DNA of 8,452 bases, taken from assembly GCA_946482625.1 (NCBI GenBank), contig CAMLSH010000147.1:1-8452 (forward strand), read 5' to 3'. The DNA is from an uncultured Opitutaceae bacterium (GTDB lineage Bacteria > Verrucomicrobiota > Verrucomicrobiae > Opitutales > Opitutaceae). The notes beneath the pieces were generated by a model. That model worked only from the letters and a program-made list of their open reading frames with translations. It was not told the DNA's origin and ran no database searches. Below, one piece after another: positions 1 to 5,949 of this stretch (position 1 is its first letter; each line of letters begins with the position of its first letter). The position numbers were made by a program, and so were the translations under genes.

Positions 1-13
1 TGCCTGCTTTTTT
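1..13 (+). terminator. Possible tail of an upstream terminator
   Basis: Six T residues at 8-13 directly follow the GC-containing TGCCTGC at the window edge. This is how the 3' arm and U-tract of an intrinsic terminator would look. The other arm would lie outside the window, so the call cannot be confirmed here. Confidence 0.2.
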
Positions 14-41
14 CCGCAAGGTATCTTCCTGTAAACCCTCC

Positions 42-929
42 ATGAAACTCCGTCCGCTTACCGGTGCCATCACCGCTCTCGTGACCCCGTTCAAGAACGA
101 GGCCGTCGCTTACGACGATCTCCGCAAGCTCGTGGAGTTTCAGATCAAATCGGGCATCCACGGCCTCGTCCCCGTCGGCACCACGGGTGAATCCCCCACT
201 CTCACGCACGAGGAACACCTCGATGTTGTCCGCGCCGTCGTCGAAAACACGAAGGGCCGCGTCCCGGTCATCGCCGGCACCGGCTCCAACTCCACCAAGG
301 AGGCCGTCGAGCTCACCCGCCTTTCCCACGAGGCCGGCGTCGATGGCATGCTCGTGGTGGCGCCTTACTACAACAAGCCCAGCCAGGAAGGCGTCTTCCG
401 CTATTTCGCCGCCATCGCCGAGGCGACCGACAAGCCCATCATCACCTACTCGATCCCCGGCCGCTGCGGCATCGAGATCAGCGTCGGCGTGCTCGAACGC
501 CTCCGCGCGAAGTACCCGCACGTCCGCTACATCAAGGAAGCGGGCGGCTCCGTCGATCGCGTTGACCAGATCAAGCAGGCGCTGGGCAAAGATATCACCG
601 TCCTCAGCGGCGACGACAGCCTGACGTTGCCCTTCATGGCCGTCGGTGCCGAAGGCGTGATCAGCGTCGCTTCGAACCTGTTGCCAAAGGACATCGCGCA
701 ACTCGCCGAACTCGCCCTCGCCGATGAGTTCGCCAAGGCCGCGAAGCTCCATCGCAAACTCTATCCGGTTTTCAAGTCGCTCTTCATCGAGCCCAATCCT
801 GTGCCCGTGAAGACCGCCCTCGTCCGCGCCGGTCGCATCAGTTCCGCAGAAGTCCGCTCGCCGCTCTGCGAGATGACTGACGCCAACAAGCAAATCCTCA
901 TCGCCGCGCTCACCGCCGCCGGCAAGTAA
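42..929 (+). CDS. dapA: 4-hydroxy-tetrahydrodipicolinate synthase
   Basis: DapA condenses pyruvate with aspartate-4-semialdehyde in the cytoplasm, the first committed step of the diaminopimelate/lysine pathway that feeds peptidoglycan and lysine. The 295-residue protein has the usual length of this TIM-barrel family. Visible hallmarks are the GTTGES loop at 46-51 (pyruvate-binding Thr), the APYYNKP segment at 107-113 with the catalytic-triad Tyr at 110, Tyr136 and Arg141 in the YSIPGRCG stretch (the position of the substrate carboxylate-binding Arg), and the Schiff-base lysine Lys165 in YIKEAGG. The GAEGVISVASN motif at 202-212 is also typical. The ATG at 42 is chosen because the conserved N-terminus (LTGAITALVTPF) starts a few residues in. 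No convincing Shine-Dalgarno lies right before it; AAGGTA at 18-23 is too far away. The next gene, dapB, starts five bases after the stop, so the two are very probably co-transcribed. Confidence 0.96.
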   Translation: MKLRPLTGAITALVTPFKNEAVAYDDLRKLVEFQIKSGIHGLVPVGTTGESPTLTHEEHLDVVRAVVENTKGRVPVIAGTGSNSTKEAVELTRLSHEAGVDGMLVVAPYYNKPSQEGVFRYFAAIAEATDKPIITYSIPGRCGIEISVGVLERLRAKYPHVRYIKEAGGSVDRVDQIKQALGKDITVLSGDDSLTLPFMAVGAEGVISVASNLLPKDIAQLAELALADEFAKAAKLHRKLYPVFKSLFIEPNPVPVKTALVRAGRISSAEVRSPLCEMTDANKQILIAALTAAGK

Positions 930-934
930 CCGCC

Positions 935-1669
935 ATGCCTCTTCGCATCGCACTCGTCGGCGCTCGCGGCCGCATGGGCCAGGCCATCACCGCCGCCGCT
1001 CAAAACCTCGGCCACACCATCTCCGCCGCCCTCGATCAAGGCGATGATCTCGCCGCCGGTATCAAAACGGCGGATGCGGTGATCGACTTCAGCTTCCACG
1101 CCACTACCGGCGAAGTCATCAAACACGCGACGGCCTTCAGCAAGCCGCTCGTGATCGGCACCACCGGCCACGCCGCCGAGGAGAAAAAACACCTCCTCGC
1201 CGCCGCCGCGAAGATTCCGTGCGTTTGGTCGGGCAACTATTCCGTCGGCGTGAATCTGCTCTTCGCCCTCACGCGGCGCGCAGCCAGCGTGCTCGGCTCG
1301 GACTACGACGCCGAAGTCGTGGAGATGCATCATCGTTTCAAAAAAGACGCCCCCAGCGGCACAGCCGCGCGCCTCCTCGAGATCATCCTCGAAGAACGCA
1401 AACTCACCGCCGAAGCACTCCGACACGGCCGTGAAGACATCACCGGCGAACGCACTTCCACTGAAGTCGGCATCCACGCCCTCCGTGGCGGCGACGTCGT
1501 CGGCGATCACACCGTGATGTTTGCCGCCCTCGGCGAACGCATCGAGCTCACGCACAAAGCCTCCGACCGAGGCATCTTCGCGCGAGGCGCCCTCCGCGCC
1601 GCCGAATGGCTCGCCACCGGCCGCGCCGCCGGCGTGTACGACATGCAGGACGTGCTCGCGCTTCGCTGA
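935..1669 (+). CDS. dapB: 4-hydroxy-tetrahydrodipicolinate reductase
   Basis: DapB reduces the DapA product with NAD(P)H to tetrahydrodipicolinate, so this gene encodes the step after its upstream neighbour. The 244-residue protein shows an N-terminal Rossmann nucleotide-binding motif (GARGRMG, 9-15), VIDFS at 49-53, GTTG at 75-78, SVGVNLL at 103-109, the catalytic and substrate-binding block EMHHRFKKDAPSGTA at 130-144 (His132/His133, Lys137), and RGGDVVGDHTVMF at 184-196. It is shorter than the roughly 270-residue E. coli enzyme because the stretch between the first Rossmann strands is reduced to about 20 residues. Short DapB forms like this are common outside Proteobacteria. The last codons and the TGA stop lie inside a perfect inverted repeat (1657-1680), so the C-terminal ALR is encoded by the hairpin. 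The C-terminus (YDMQDVLALR) still matches the family pattern, so the gene is not truncated. Confidence 0.95.
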   Translation: MPLRIALVGARGRMGQAITAAAQNLGHTISAALDQGDDLAAGIKTADAVIDFSFHATTGEVIKHATAFSKPLVIGTTGHAAEEKKHLLAAAAKIPCVWSGNYSVGVNLLFALTRRAASVLGSDYDAEVVEMHHRFKKDAPSGTAARLLEIILEERKLTAEALRHGREDITGERTSTEVGIHALRGGDVVGDHTVMFAALGERIELTHKASDRGIFARGALRAAEWLATGRAAGVYDMQDVLALR

Positions 1670-1680
1670 AGCGAAGCGCG
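1657..1680 (+). repeat. Perfect 24-bp hairpin over the dapB stop codon
   Basis: An 11-base arm (CGCGCTTCGCT, 1657-1667) is followed after two bases by its exact complement (1670-1680). In RNA this is a 10-bp GC-rich stem capped by UGAA, and the dapB TGA stop (1667-1669) sits in the loop. No T-run follows, so a classic intrinsic terminator is not supported. It may act in 3'-end protection, attenuation, or be a dispersed palindrome. Confidence 0.75.
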
Positions 1681-1681
1681 A

Positions 1682-1816
1682 AATGACCAGTGACCAATGA
1701 CGCAGTGACCATTGGTTTCAGACAACCGGCCCCTATTTCCTCAACGCGCGTTTCGTCGTCCATACCCTCATGCCTTCCTCTCCGACACTGATCATTGGTC
1801 ACTGGTCATTGGCCAT
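1682..1816. repeat. Inverted pair of heptamer arrays (TGACCAR-like)
   Basis: The left array reads TGACCAG, TGACCAA, TGACGCAG, TGACCAT on the plus strand from 1684 to 1712. The right array reads TGGCCAA, TGACCAG, TGACCAA, TGATCAG on the minus strand from 1815 down to 1788. The arrays form a perfect 19-bp inverted repeat (AATGACCAGTGACCAATGA at 1682-1700 with its complement at 1792-1810), separated by 91 bases. A further five pairs (1703-1707 with 1786-1790) follow after a small internal loop. It fills most of the dapB-ruvA spacer. Short tandem heptamer repeats of similar appearance are known from cyanobacteria as STRR sequences. Relationship to those, or function here, is not established. Confidence 0.75.
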
Positions 1817-1840
1817 TCCTCCGTCCGTCACCCGCTGCTC

Positions 1841-2455
1841 ATGATTACGTCGATCCAAGGCCTCCTTACCGAAGCCACTCCGCTGCGCGCCATCATCGAG
1901 CTCAACGGACTCGGCTACGAGGTAAACATCCCCGTTACCACCGCCGAAAAACTCCCCGCGACCGGTGCCACGGTGAAACTTCACACGCTCGTGATCTACC
2001 GTGAAGACGCGCAAACGCTCTATGGCTTCGCGACCATTCCCGAGCGCGACTTCTTTCGCCTCATGATCGAGCACGTCACGGGCGTCGGCCCGAAGATGGC
2101 GCTCACTATCATGAGCAAACTCTCCCTGCCCTCGCTGGAATCGGCGATCCGTATGGGCGATATCGCTACGCTCGCGAAGTGCCCCGGCATCGGCAAAAAG
2201 ACAGCCGAGCGCCTGGTCGTCGAACTCCGCTCCAAAGTCGGCGCCTCCTCCTCCGATCCGATCGCTCTCGGTGGCGATCCCGCCGGCGCCAGCGATCCCG
2301 CGAATGCTGGCGATTCCCGTATTCGCGACGCCGTGCTCGCGCTGACGACTCTCGGTTACAAGGCCGCCGACGCCGATGAAGCCGTCCGCCGCGCCAGCCT
2401 CACGCTCGGCACCAAAGCCACCACTGAGCAGCTCATAAAAAAGGCGCTCGGTTAA
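1841..2455 (+). CDS. ruvA: Holliday junction branch migration protein RuvA
   Basis: RuvA binds four-way DNA junctions as a tetramer and recruits the RuvB motor for branch migration in recombinational repair. The 204-residue product has the standard length and domain order: an N-terminal OB fold (MITSIQGLL to about residue 63, including LNGLGYEVNIP), two helix-hairpin-helix motifs (VTGVGPKMAL at 79-88 and CPGIGKKTAERL at 114-125), an Ala/Gly/Ser/Asp-rich flexible linker at about 134-158, and a C-terminal RuvB-binding domain (about 159-204, DAVLALTTLGYKAADADEAV). The frame is open from an ATG at 1712, but that extension would translate the heptamer repeats and has no family counterpart. The ATG at 1841 begins exactly at the conserved N-terminus. 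No Shine-Dalgarno is evident. The last codons overlap a terminator that serves the opposite strand. Neither ruvB nor ruvC is in the window. Confidence 0.95.
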   Translation: MITSIQGLLTEATPLRAIIELNGLGYEVNIPVTTAEKLPATGATVKLHTLVIYREDAQTLYGFATIPERDFFRLMIEHVTGVGPKMALTIMSKLSLPSLESAIRMGDIATLAKCPGIGKKTAERLVVELRSKVGASSSDPIALGGDPAGASDPANAGDSRIRDAVLALTTLGYKAADADEAVRRASLTLGTKATTEQLIKKALG

Positions 2456-2466
2456 AACCGGGCGCC
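2435..2466 (-). terminator. Intrinsic terminator of the sigma/anti-sigma operon
   Basis: An 11-bp stem (2443-2453 with 2456-2466, one G-T pair) has a minimal loop. On the plus strand it is preceded by six A residues (2437-2442), so on the minus strand the hairpin is followed by TTTTTT. This is the correct polarity to stop transcripts of the minus-strand operon. The element covers the last codons and stop of ruvA. On the plus strand no T-run follows, so it is not clearly bidirectional. Confidence 0.75.
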
Positions 2467-2509
2467 TCGAAGTGAGATTTCGACGTTAAGCGGCTCAACC
2501 GCCGCCGCA

Positions 2510-3256
2510 TCACCGCGTGAACATAACGGCATTCAATTCCGTTGCCGGTTCTTCGGGGCTGCTCGTCGTGAAAGGAGCCGCAGGGCTCTCGGGTTTGGCG
2601 CGCACGTCGAACGCGAACTCCTCGATCGAAACTTTGCGCAACGGTTTGAGCTGCACTTGGTGAGTCCAGTCCTGCAGACGGGCATCGTCCTCGGAAACAC
2701 TGACAAACAGCCCATCAGTCTTTGCGGCGGAAGCCGCCAGCGGTTGCACCGTGAAGATCGGCTTGAACTCTTCGACCGTCGCCGCAGCTAGCACCACCTC
2801 GGATTTAGGTTCCACGGCCGGGCCGGCAACAGTGCTCGCCACCGATACCGGCTCCACGGTCGGTTCAGCGGTCGCCAACTCGCTCGGTCCGGCGGAGTTC
2901 ACGCTGCCTTGGTTCGCCTGAAACACGACGACCAACGCGACGCACGCCGCAGCGGCAACGGCCGCGATCGAAAAGCCGGCCGGCCAAAGCGAGCGACGTT
3001 GCGCCTCCTCCGGGAAAGCGACGATCTTGCGGTCAGCATCCGCCATCGCACGCGCCAGCGCGGTGGAGGCAGGAGCCGTCGTGCGTTCGTGCTCAAACAA
3101 AAGAGCGCAGCCCTTCTGCATACGGCAATACTGCTGATAGGTGCGGCGGCGGGCGGGACTCTGCTGAATCTCAGCTTCCAGCTCAGCGGCTTCCTGCGCA
3201 CTCAGCTGCTGGTCAACGTACAGGTTGAGCAATTCGATAAAACGCGGTTCTTTCAT
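2510..3256 (-). CDS. Membrane anti-sigma factor lacking zinc ligands
   Basis: This 248-residue protein is the probable anti-sigma partner of the ECF sigma factor encoded just upstream; start and stop overlap as ATGA at 3253-3256. The N-terminal 50 residues follow the anti-sigma (ZAS-type) pattern: FIELLNLYVDQQLS, then an acidic helix. However, the usual H-x3-C-x2-C zinc ligands are replaced by Glu29, Ser33 and Arg36. One transmembrane segment spans about 92-113 (WPAGFSIAAVAAAACVALVV). A Pro/Ala/Glu/Val-rich linker and a periplasmic domain without recognisable motif follow. Expected role: hold the sigma factor at the membrane and release it on an envelope signal. A GGGAG ribosome-binding site lies ten bases before the start, inside the sigma gene, so translation is probably coupled. 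The periplasmic ligand or signal cannot be told from sequence. Function is inferred from layout and topology, not from a strong family match. Confidence 0.8.
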   Translation of the reverse strand: MKEPRFIELLNLYVDQQLSAQEAAELEAEIQQSPARRRTYQQYCRMQKGCALLFEHERTTAPASTALARAMADADRKIVAFPEEAQRRSLWPAGFSIAAVAAAACVALVVVFQANQGSVNSAGPSELATAEPTVEPVSVASTVAGPAVEPKSEVVLAAATVEEFKPIFTVQPLAASAAKTDGLFVSVSEDDARLQDWTHQVQLKPLRKVSIEEFAFDVRAKPESPAAPFTTSSPEEPATELNAVMFTR

Positions 3257-3855
3257 TTGAAATCATCTCCCATTTTAGCGCGCAGACTTTCTCTCGCGCG
3301 CGCGATGCGACTCTTCACGGTGCCGACCGAGATTTTCAAAATCGCGGCGATGTCCTCGTACGAGAGGTTCTTCACGTTGCGCAAAATCAGAATCTCGCGG
3401 TGTTTAGCACCCAGTTTCTCCATACCGGTGGCGATGCGATCCACGAATTCCTGGGTCACCGTCACATTATCCGGCGACTCGATCTCGGCGGCGAAAACCT
3501 CAGACAACGGCATGTCGTTGTTTTCGCTGACCGGTTGATCGAACGAGACCGTCTTATCGCGTTTGCGACGCCACCAATACCAGTACCGGTTCCGCGCGAG
3601 GTTCGTCGCAATCTGGTAAAGCCAGGTGGAAAACGCCGAGTCGCCACGGAAATTCACCAGCCCGCGATGCGCCCGGATAAACGCGTCCTGCGTCACCTCC
3701 TCGGCGTCCTGTTGATTGCGAAGCAGCTGATGGACCATCGCATAGATGCGATCCCAGTAGCGCGTCACCATCTCGTCAAAGGCGGCTTGGTCTCCGCTTT
3801 TAAAGCGATCGACCAGCACACGATCCAAGGCCACGTCCTGAGCTTTCGTTGACAT
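3253..3855 (-). CDS. ECF (sigma-70 family) RNA polymerase sigma factor
   Basis: A 200-residue extracytoplasmic-function sigma factor that would direct RNA polymerase to a stress or envelope regulon. Region 2 spans about 17-98 (RFKSGDQAAFDEMV, then DAEEVTQDAFIRAHRGL, where -10 recognition and core binding map, then FSTWLYQIATNLARNR). A linker of about 45 residues leads to region 4 (about 145-196), with the helix-turn-helix LSYEDIAAILKISVGTVKSRIARAR that reads the -35 box. The frame is open to an ATG at 3951. The start at 3855 is preferred because the family N-terminus begins there and because a sigma-E-like promoter lies between the two starts. No Shine-Dalgarno is seen before 3855, in keeping with a transcript starting only a few bases upstream. 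The overlapping downstream gene encodes its probable anti-sigma factor. The layout resembles RpoE/RseA pairs, but the exact ECF group cannot be fixed by eye. Confidence 0.93.
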   Translation of the reverse strand: MSTKAQDVALDRVLVDRFKSGDQAAFDEMVTRYWDRIYAMVHQLLRNQQDAEEVTQDAFIRAHRGLVNFRGDSAFSTWLYQIATNLARNRYWYWWRRKRDKTVSFDQPVSENNDMPLSEVFAAEIESPDNVTVTQEFVDRIATGMEKLGAKHREILILRNVKNLSYEDIAAILKISVGTVKSRIARARESLRAKMGDDFK

Positions 3856-3869
3856 ACGTTCAACGGAAC

Positions 3870-3897
3870 TTTGATGGGTGTATTTTTCGATTGTTCC
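3870..3897 (-). promoter_or_regulatory. Sigma-E-type autoregulatory promoter
   Basis: On the minus strand GGAACAA (3897-3891) is followed after 16 bases by TCAAA (3874-3870). This fits the E. coli sigma-E consensus (GGAACTT, 16, TCNNA) well. Transcription would start near 3863, leaving a leader of only about eight bases before the sigma-factor ATG at 3855. A palindrome CAGAG-TGA-CTCTG (3911-3923) and a five-base dyad (3929-3944) lie just upstream and could be operator sites. Such ECF factors commonly transcribe their own gene. Confidence 0.65.
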
Positions 3898-4071
3898 CAC
3901 TTTTTCAGGACAGAGTGACTCTGAGGATACGCACTTTGTTGCGTGAATCATCCCATGTTTTCCGACCGGCGGCTCCCGGCCAGCCCAATCGTGTCAGGAG
4001 TTCTGCGCACCTCCGAAAAAAACCTTGCAAAGCCTCGACGGAAAACCTTTTTCGACCCTTCTTCTGTTTGG

Positions 4072-4146
4072 GGGTCGATAGCTCAATGGTAGAGCAGCGT
4101 CCTTTTAAGTCGTTGGTTCCGGGTTCGAATCCCGGTCGACCCACCA
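4072..4146 (+). tRNA. tRNA-Lys (anticodon UUU)
   Basis: The cloverleaf is complete: acceptor stem GGGTCGA (4072-4078) with TCGACCC (4136-4142), discriminator A, encoded CCA (4144-4146), D-stem GCTC/GAGC (4081-4095), and T-arm CCGGG-TTCGAAT-CCCGG (4119-4135). The anticodon loop CTTTTAA (4102-4108) carries TTT at 4104-4106, reading Lys codons AAA and AAG. The anticodon stem GCGTC/GTCGT has a terminal G-U and a U-U mismatch (4100/4110), which is slightly unusual. TTGCAA at 4025-4030 could be a -35 box, but no good -10 follows. The leader also contains TCGACCC (4052-4058), able to pair with the 5' acceptor strand. Confidence 0.96.
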
Positions 4147-4162
4147 ACAGTAAAGAATAAGG

Positions 4163-4209
4163 GAGAACGCGTCGTCGTTCTCAGCGGTGCCAAAAAGGAT
4201 TTTGGCGCC
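4163..4209 (+). terminator. Two hairpins between tRNA-Lys and the convergent gene
   Basis: A 7-bp stem GAGAACG/CGTTCTC (4163-4169 with 4176-4182) is followed by a 10-bp stem GGTGCCAAAA/TTTTGGCGCC (4186-4195 with 4200-4209, one G-U pair, loop AGGA). They fill the gap between two convergent genes, where 3' ends must form. No T-run follows on either strand, so termination is plausible but not of the classic kind. Confidence 0.45.
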
Positions 4210-4218
4210 CACAGTCGC

Positions 4219-5700
4219 TCAGACATTCATGGCGGCGCAGCACTTGCGGAAATGATGACCATAGATCGCAAGCGTAATGGCCAGCGGCAGAGAGGCCGGC
4301 CGGCGAAAGCAGGTCCAACCAAGCAGCCGCCAATACTCGAAACGCTCGCGTCCAAGCAGCCCAAGACGCACCCCCGACCACGCTAACGCGAAGCCATGTC
4401 GCCAGTTAAACGGCGCGGCGACCCGCGACGGCCGATATTCGCGCAGGAACGTCCGGATGCGTGCGTAGTACGGTCGCGGCGCGTAAATTCCGCGGAGCAC
4501 GCTTCGATAGCCTTCGAGCAACTGACCCCAAGGCATCCGCGTCATGAAATTGAGCGTTCCGTCGACATTATCGCCGGTCGACTTTCCCGCCAGCCGTCCT
4601 TCACGTTTGAGACGCGCGTGGAGCTTGGTATCGGGAAGCGCGTTGAGCAGCCCGACCATCGCGGTGACGATGCCGCTCTTCTGAATGAACGCTATCTGCC
4701 GCTGGAAAATAGTCGGTTCGTCGCTGTCGAAGCCGACGATGAATCCCCCCTGCACCTGCAAGCCAGCGCGCTGGATTCGCTTCACGTCCGCGACGAGATC
4801 GCGGCCCTGATTCTGACGTTTGTTGCACTCCGCGAGCGCCGCCGCATCCGGCGTCTCGATACCCACAAAAACCGCGTCGAACCCGGCTTCCGTCATCAGG
4901 CCCATCAATTCGTCGTCGTCCGCCAGGTTGATGGATGCCTCGGTAAAAAACGGGAAGCGCCATCGCTGGGTGCGCTGCCACGCAATCAGTGCCGGGAGAA
5001 GGTCTTTTTTAAGTGCGCGCTTGTTTCCGATCAAATTGTCGTCGACGAAAAACACGTTTCCGCGCCAGCCGGTGGCTTGGATCGCCTCGAGCTCGCCGAC
5101 CACCTGGGCCGGCGTTTTGGTGCGCGGGACATGCCCGAACTTCGCGGTCACATCGCAAAACTCGCAATCGAAGGGACAGCCGCGTGAAAACTGAACCGCC
5201 ATCGATCCATAGGACCGCACGTCTGCCAGCTCCCAGCGTGGCGTAGGGCTTTGCTGGATATCGGCAAACCCCGCGGAGGCGTAAATATGTCGGGCCCGCC
5301 CAGTGGCGAAATCCCGGAGGAACTCGGGCAGCGTCAGCTCAGCCTCGTTAAGCACGAGATGATCCACCTCCGGAAAGTCCGCCTGTGCGCTCGTGAAAAG
5401 CGGTCCGCCGGCGACGATGGTTTTCCCTGCCGCGCGGCACCGCGCAACAAGCTCCACCGTCGAGCCACGCTGCGCGATCATCGCGCTGATGCATACGAGA
5501 TCGGCCCACGCGAGATCGCCGTCCGTGAGGGGGCGCACGTTGAGGTCGATGAGACGCAGCTGCCAGTTCCGTGGCAGCATAGCGGCCACCGTGAGCAGGC
5601 CGAGGGGTGGAAGCAGAGCGCGCTTACGAAGGAACTTAAGCGCATGTTTGAAGCTCCAGAAAGTGATCGGGAACTCCGGGTAGAGCAGCAAGGTGTTCAT
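4219..5700 (-). CDS. B12-binding radical SAM protein, DUF4070-like
   Basis: A 493-residue iron-sulfur enzyme expected to cleave S-adenosylmethionine by radical chemistry. The N-terminal third (1 to about 135, MNTLLLYPEFP to VAGGPLFTS) has the layout of a cobalamin-binding Rossmann domain, without the DxHxxG motif of base-off B12 enzymes. The radical SAM core carries CPFDCEFCD at about 175-183 (Cys175, Cys179, Cys182 for the 4Fe-4S cluster), then FFVDDNLIGNK at 217-227 and VFVGIETPD at 277-285. The C-terminal part (GGFIVGFDSDEPTIF onward, about 318-470) looks like the DUF4070 extension. This architecture is shared with hopanoid C-2 methylase HpnP and many uncharacterised relatives. No hopanoid gene is nearby, so I do not assign HpnP. 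The frame opens at 5775, but the start at 5700 matches the family N-terminus and lies downstream of a candidate -10 box. It stands alone, convergent with tRNA-Lys. Confidence 0.9.
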   Translation of the reverse strand: MNTLLLYPEFPITFWSFKHALKFLRKRALLPPLGLLTVAAMLPRNWQLRLIDLNVRPLTDGDLAWADLVCISAMIAQRGSTVELVARCRAAGKTIVAGGPLFTSAQADFPEVDHLVLNEAELTLPEFLRDFATGRARHIYASAGFADIQQSPTPRWELADVRSYGSMAVQFSRGCPFDCEFCDVTAKFGHVPRTKTPAQVVGELEAIQATGWRGNVFFVDDNLIGNKRALKKDLLPALIAWQRTQRWRFPFFTEASINLADDDELMGLMTEAGFDAVFVGIETPDAAALAECNKRQNQGRDLVADVKRIQRAGLQVQGGFIVGFDSDEPTIFQRQIAFIQKSGIVTAMVGLLNALPDTKLHARLKREGRLAGKSTGDNVDGTLNFMTRMPWGQLLEGYRSVLRGIYAPRPYYARIRTFLREYRPSRVAAPFNWRHGFALAWSGVRLGLLGRERFEYWRLLGWTCFRRPASLPLAITLAIYGHHFRKCCAAMNV

Positions 5701-5727
5701 CGAATGAAGTGCCGCCCGTGCAGCTGA

Positions 5728-5733
5728 ATAATA
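5728..5733 (-). promoter_or_regulatory. Candidate -10 box for the radical SAM gene
   Basis: TATTAT on the minus strand (5733-5728) differs from TATAAT at one base and lies about 28 bases before the chosen ATG at 5700, in an AT-richer patch of a GC-rich region. No good TTGACA-like box is found 16-18 bases upstream, so this is a weak candidate. It does argue against translation from 5775. Confidence 0.3.
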
Positions 5734-5791
5734 TCGCACGCAACCCTGGGGAAAACGAACGGAATAACGCCGCATATTTTGCTGCCAGATT

Positions 5792-5828
5792 CCGATGATA
5801 GCGGACGCCGCATCCGCATAGATATCGG
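5792..5828. repeat. Imperfect dyad in the 5701-5949 spacer
   Basis: CCGAT (5792-5796) pairs with ATCGG (5824-5828), and inside it GCGGA (5801-5805) pairs with TCCGC (5813-5817), separated by unequal internal loops. It could be an operator or an RNA hairpin, but the stems are short and chance is possible. I see no coding region in this spacer. Confidence 0.25.
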
Positions 5829-5949
5829 AGATCGTAGCTCGATGGATTTGCCCTAAAAAGAAGGCTCTCGGCTGGCTTAATCTCCGCGCTATCTCAAGCC
5901 GACCTGCACCACCAACGCTGCGCGGTCTCCGTGCGCCACATTGCGCCTC

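Noticed and set aside
761..1555. 264-residue minus-strand frame opposite dapA/dapB
   Set aside because: It lies opposite two certain genes and its composition is the usual antisense shadow of GC-rich codons.
1712..1840. N-terminal extension of ruvA in the same frame
   Set aside because: It translates the repeat-bearing spacer, has no counterpart in RuvA, and the ATG at 1841 starts exactly at the conserved OB fold.
3856..3951. N-terminal extension of the ECF sigma factor
   Set aside because: It would include the sigma-E-like promoter and shows no sigma-factor similarity.
3849..4160. Plus-strand frame covering the spacer and tRNA-Lys
   Set aside because: It runs through the tRNA gene and has no protein-like features.
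4072..4210. tRNA-Lys as an integration site of a mobile element
   Set aside because: No integrase and no long repeat of the tRNA 3' end are visible; only a seven-base match upstream.
4396..5187. 263-residue plus-strand frame opposite the radical SAM gene
   Set aside because: Arg/Ala-rich shadow with no motif, antisense to a gene with clear catalytic residues.
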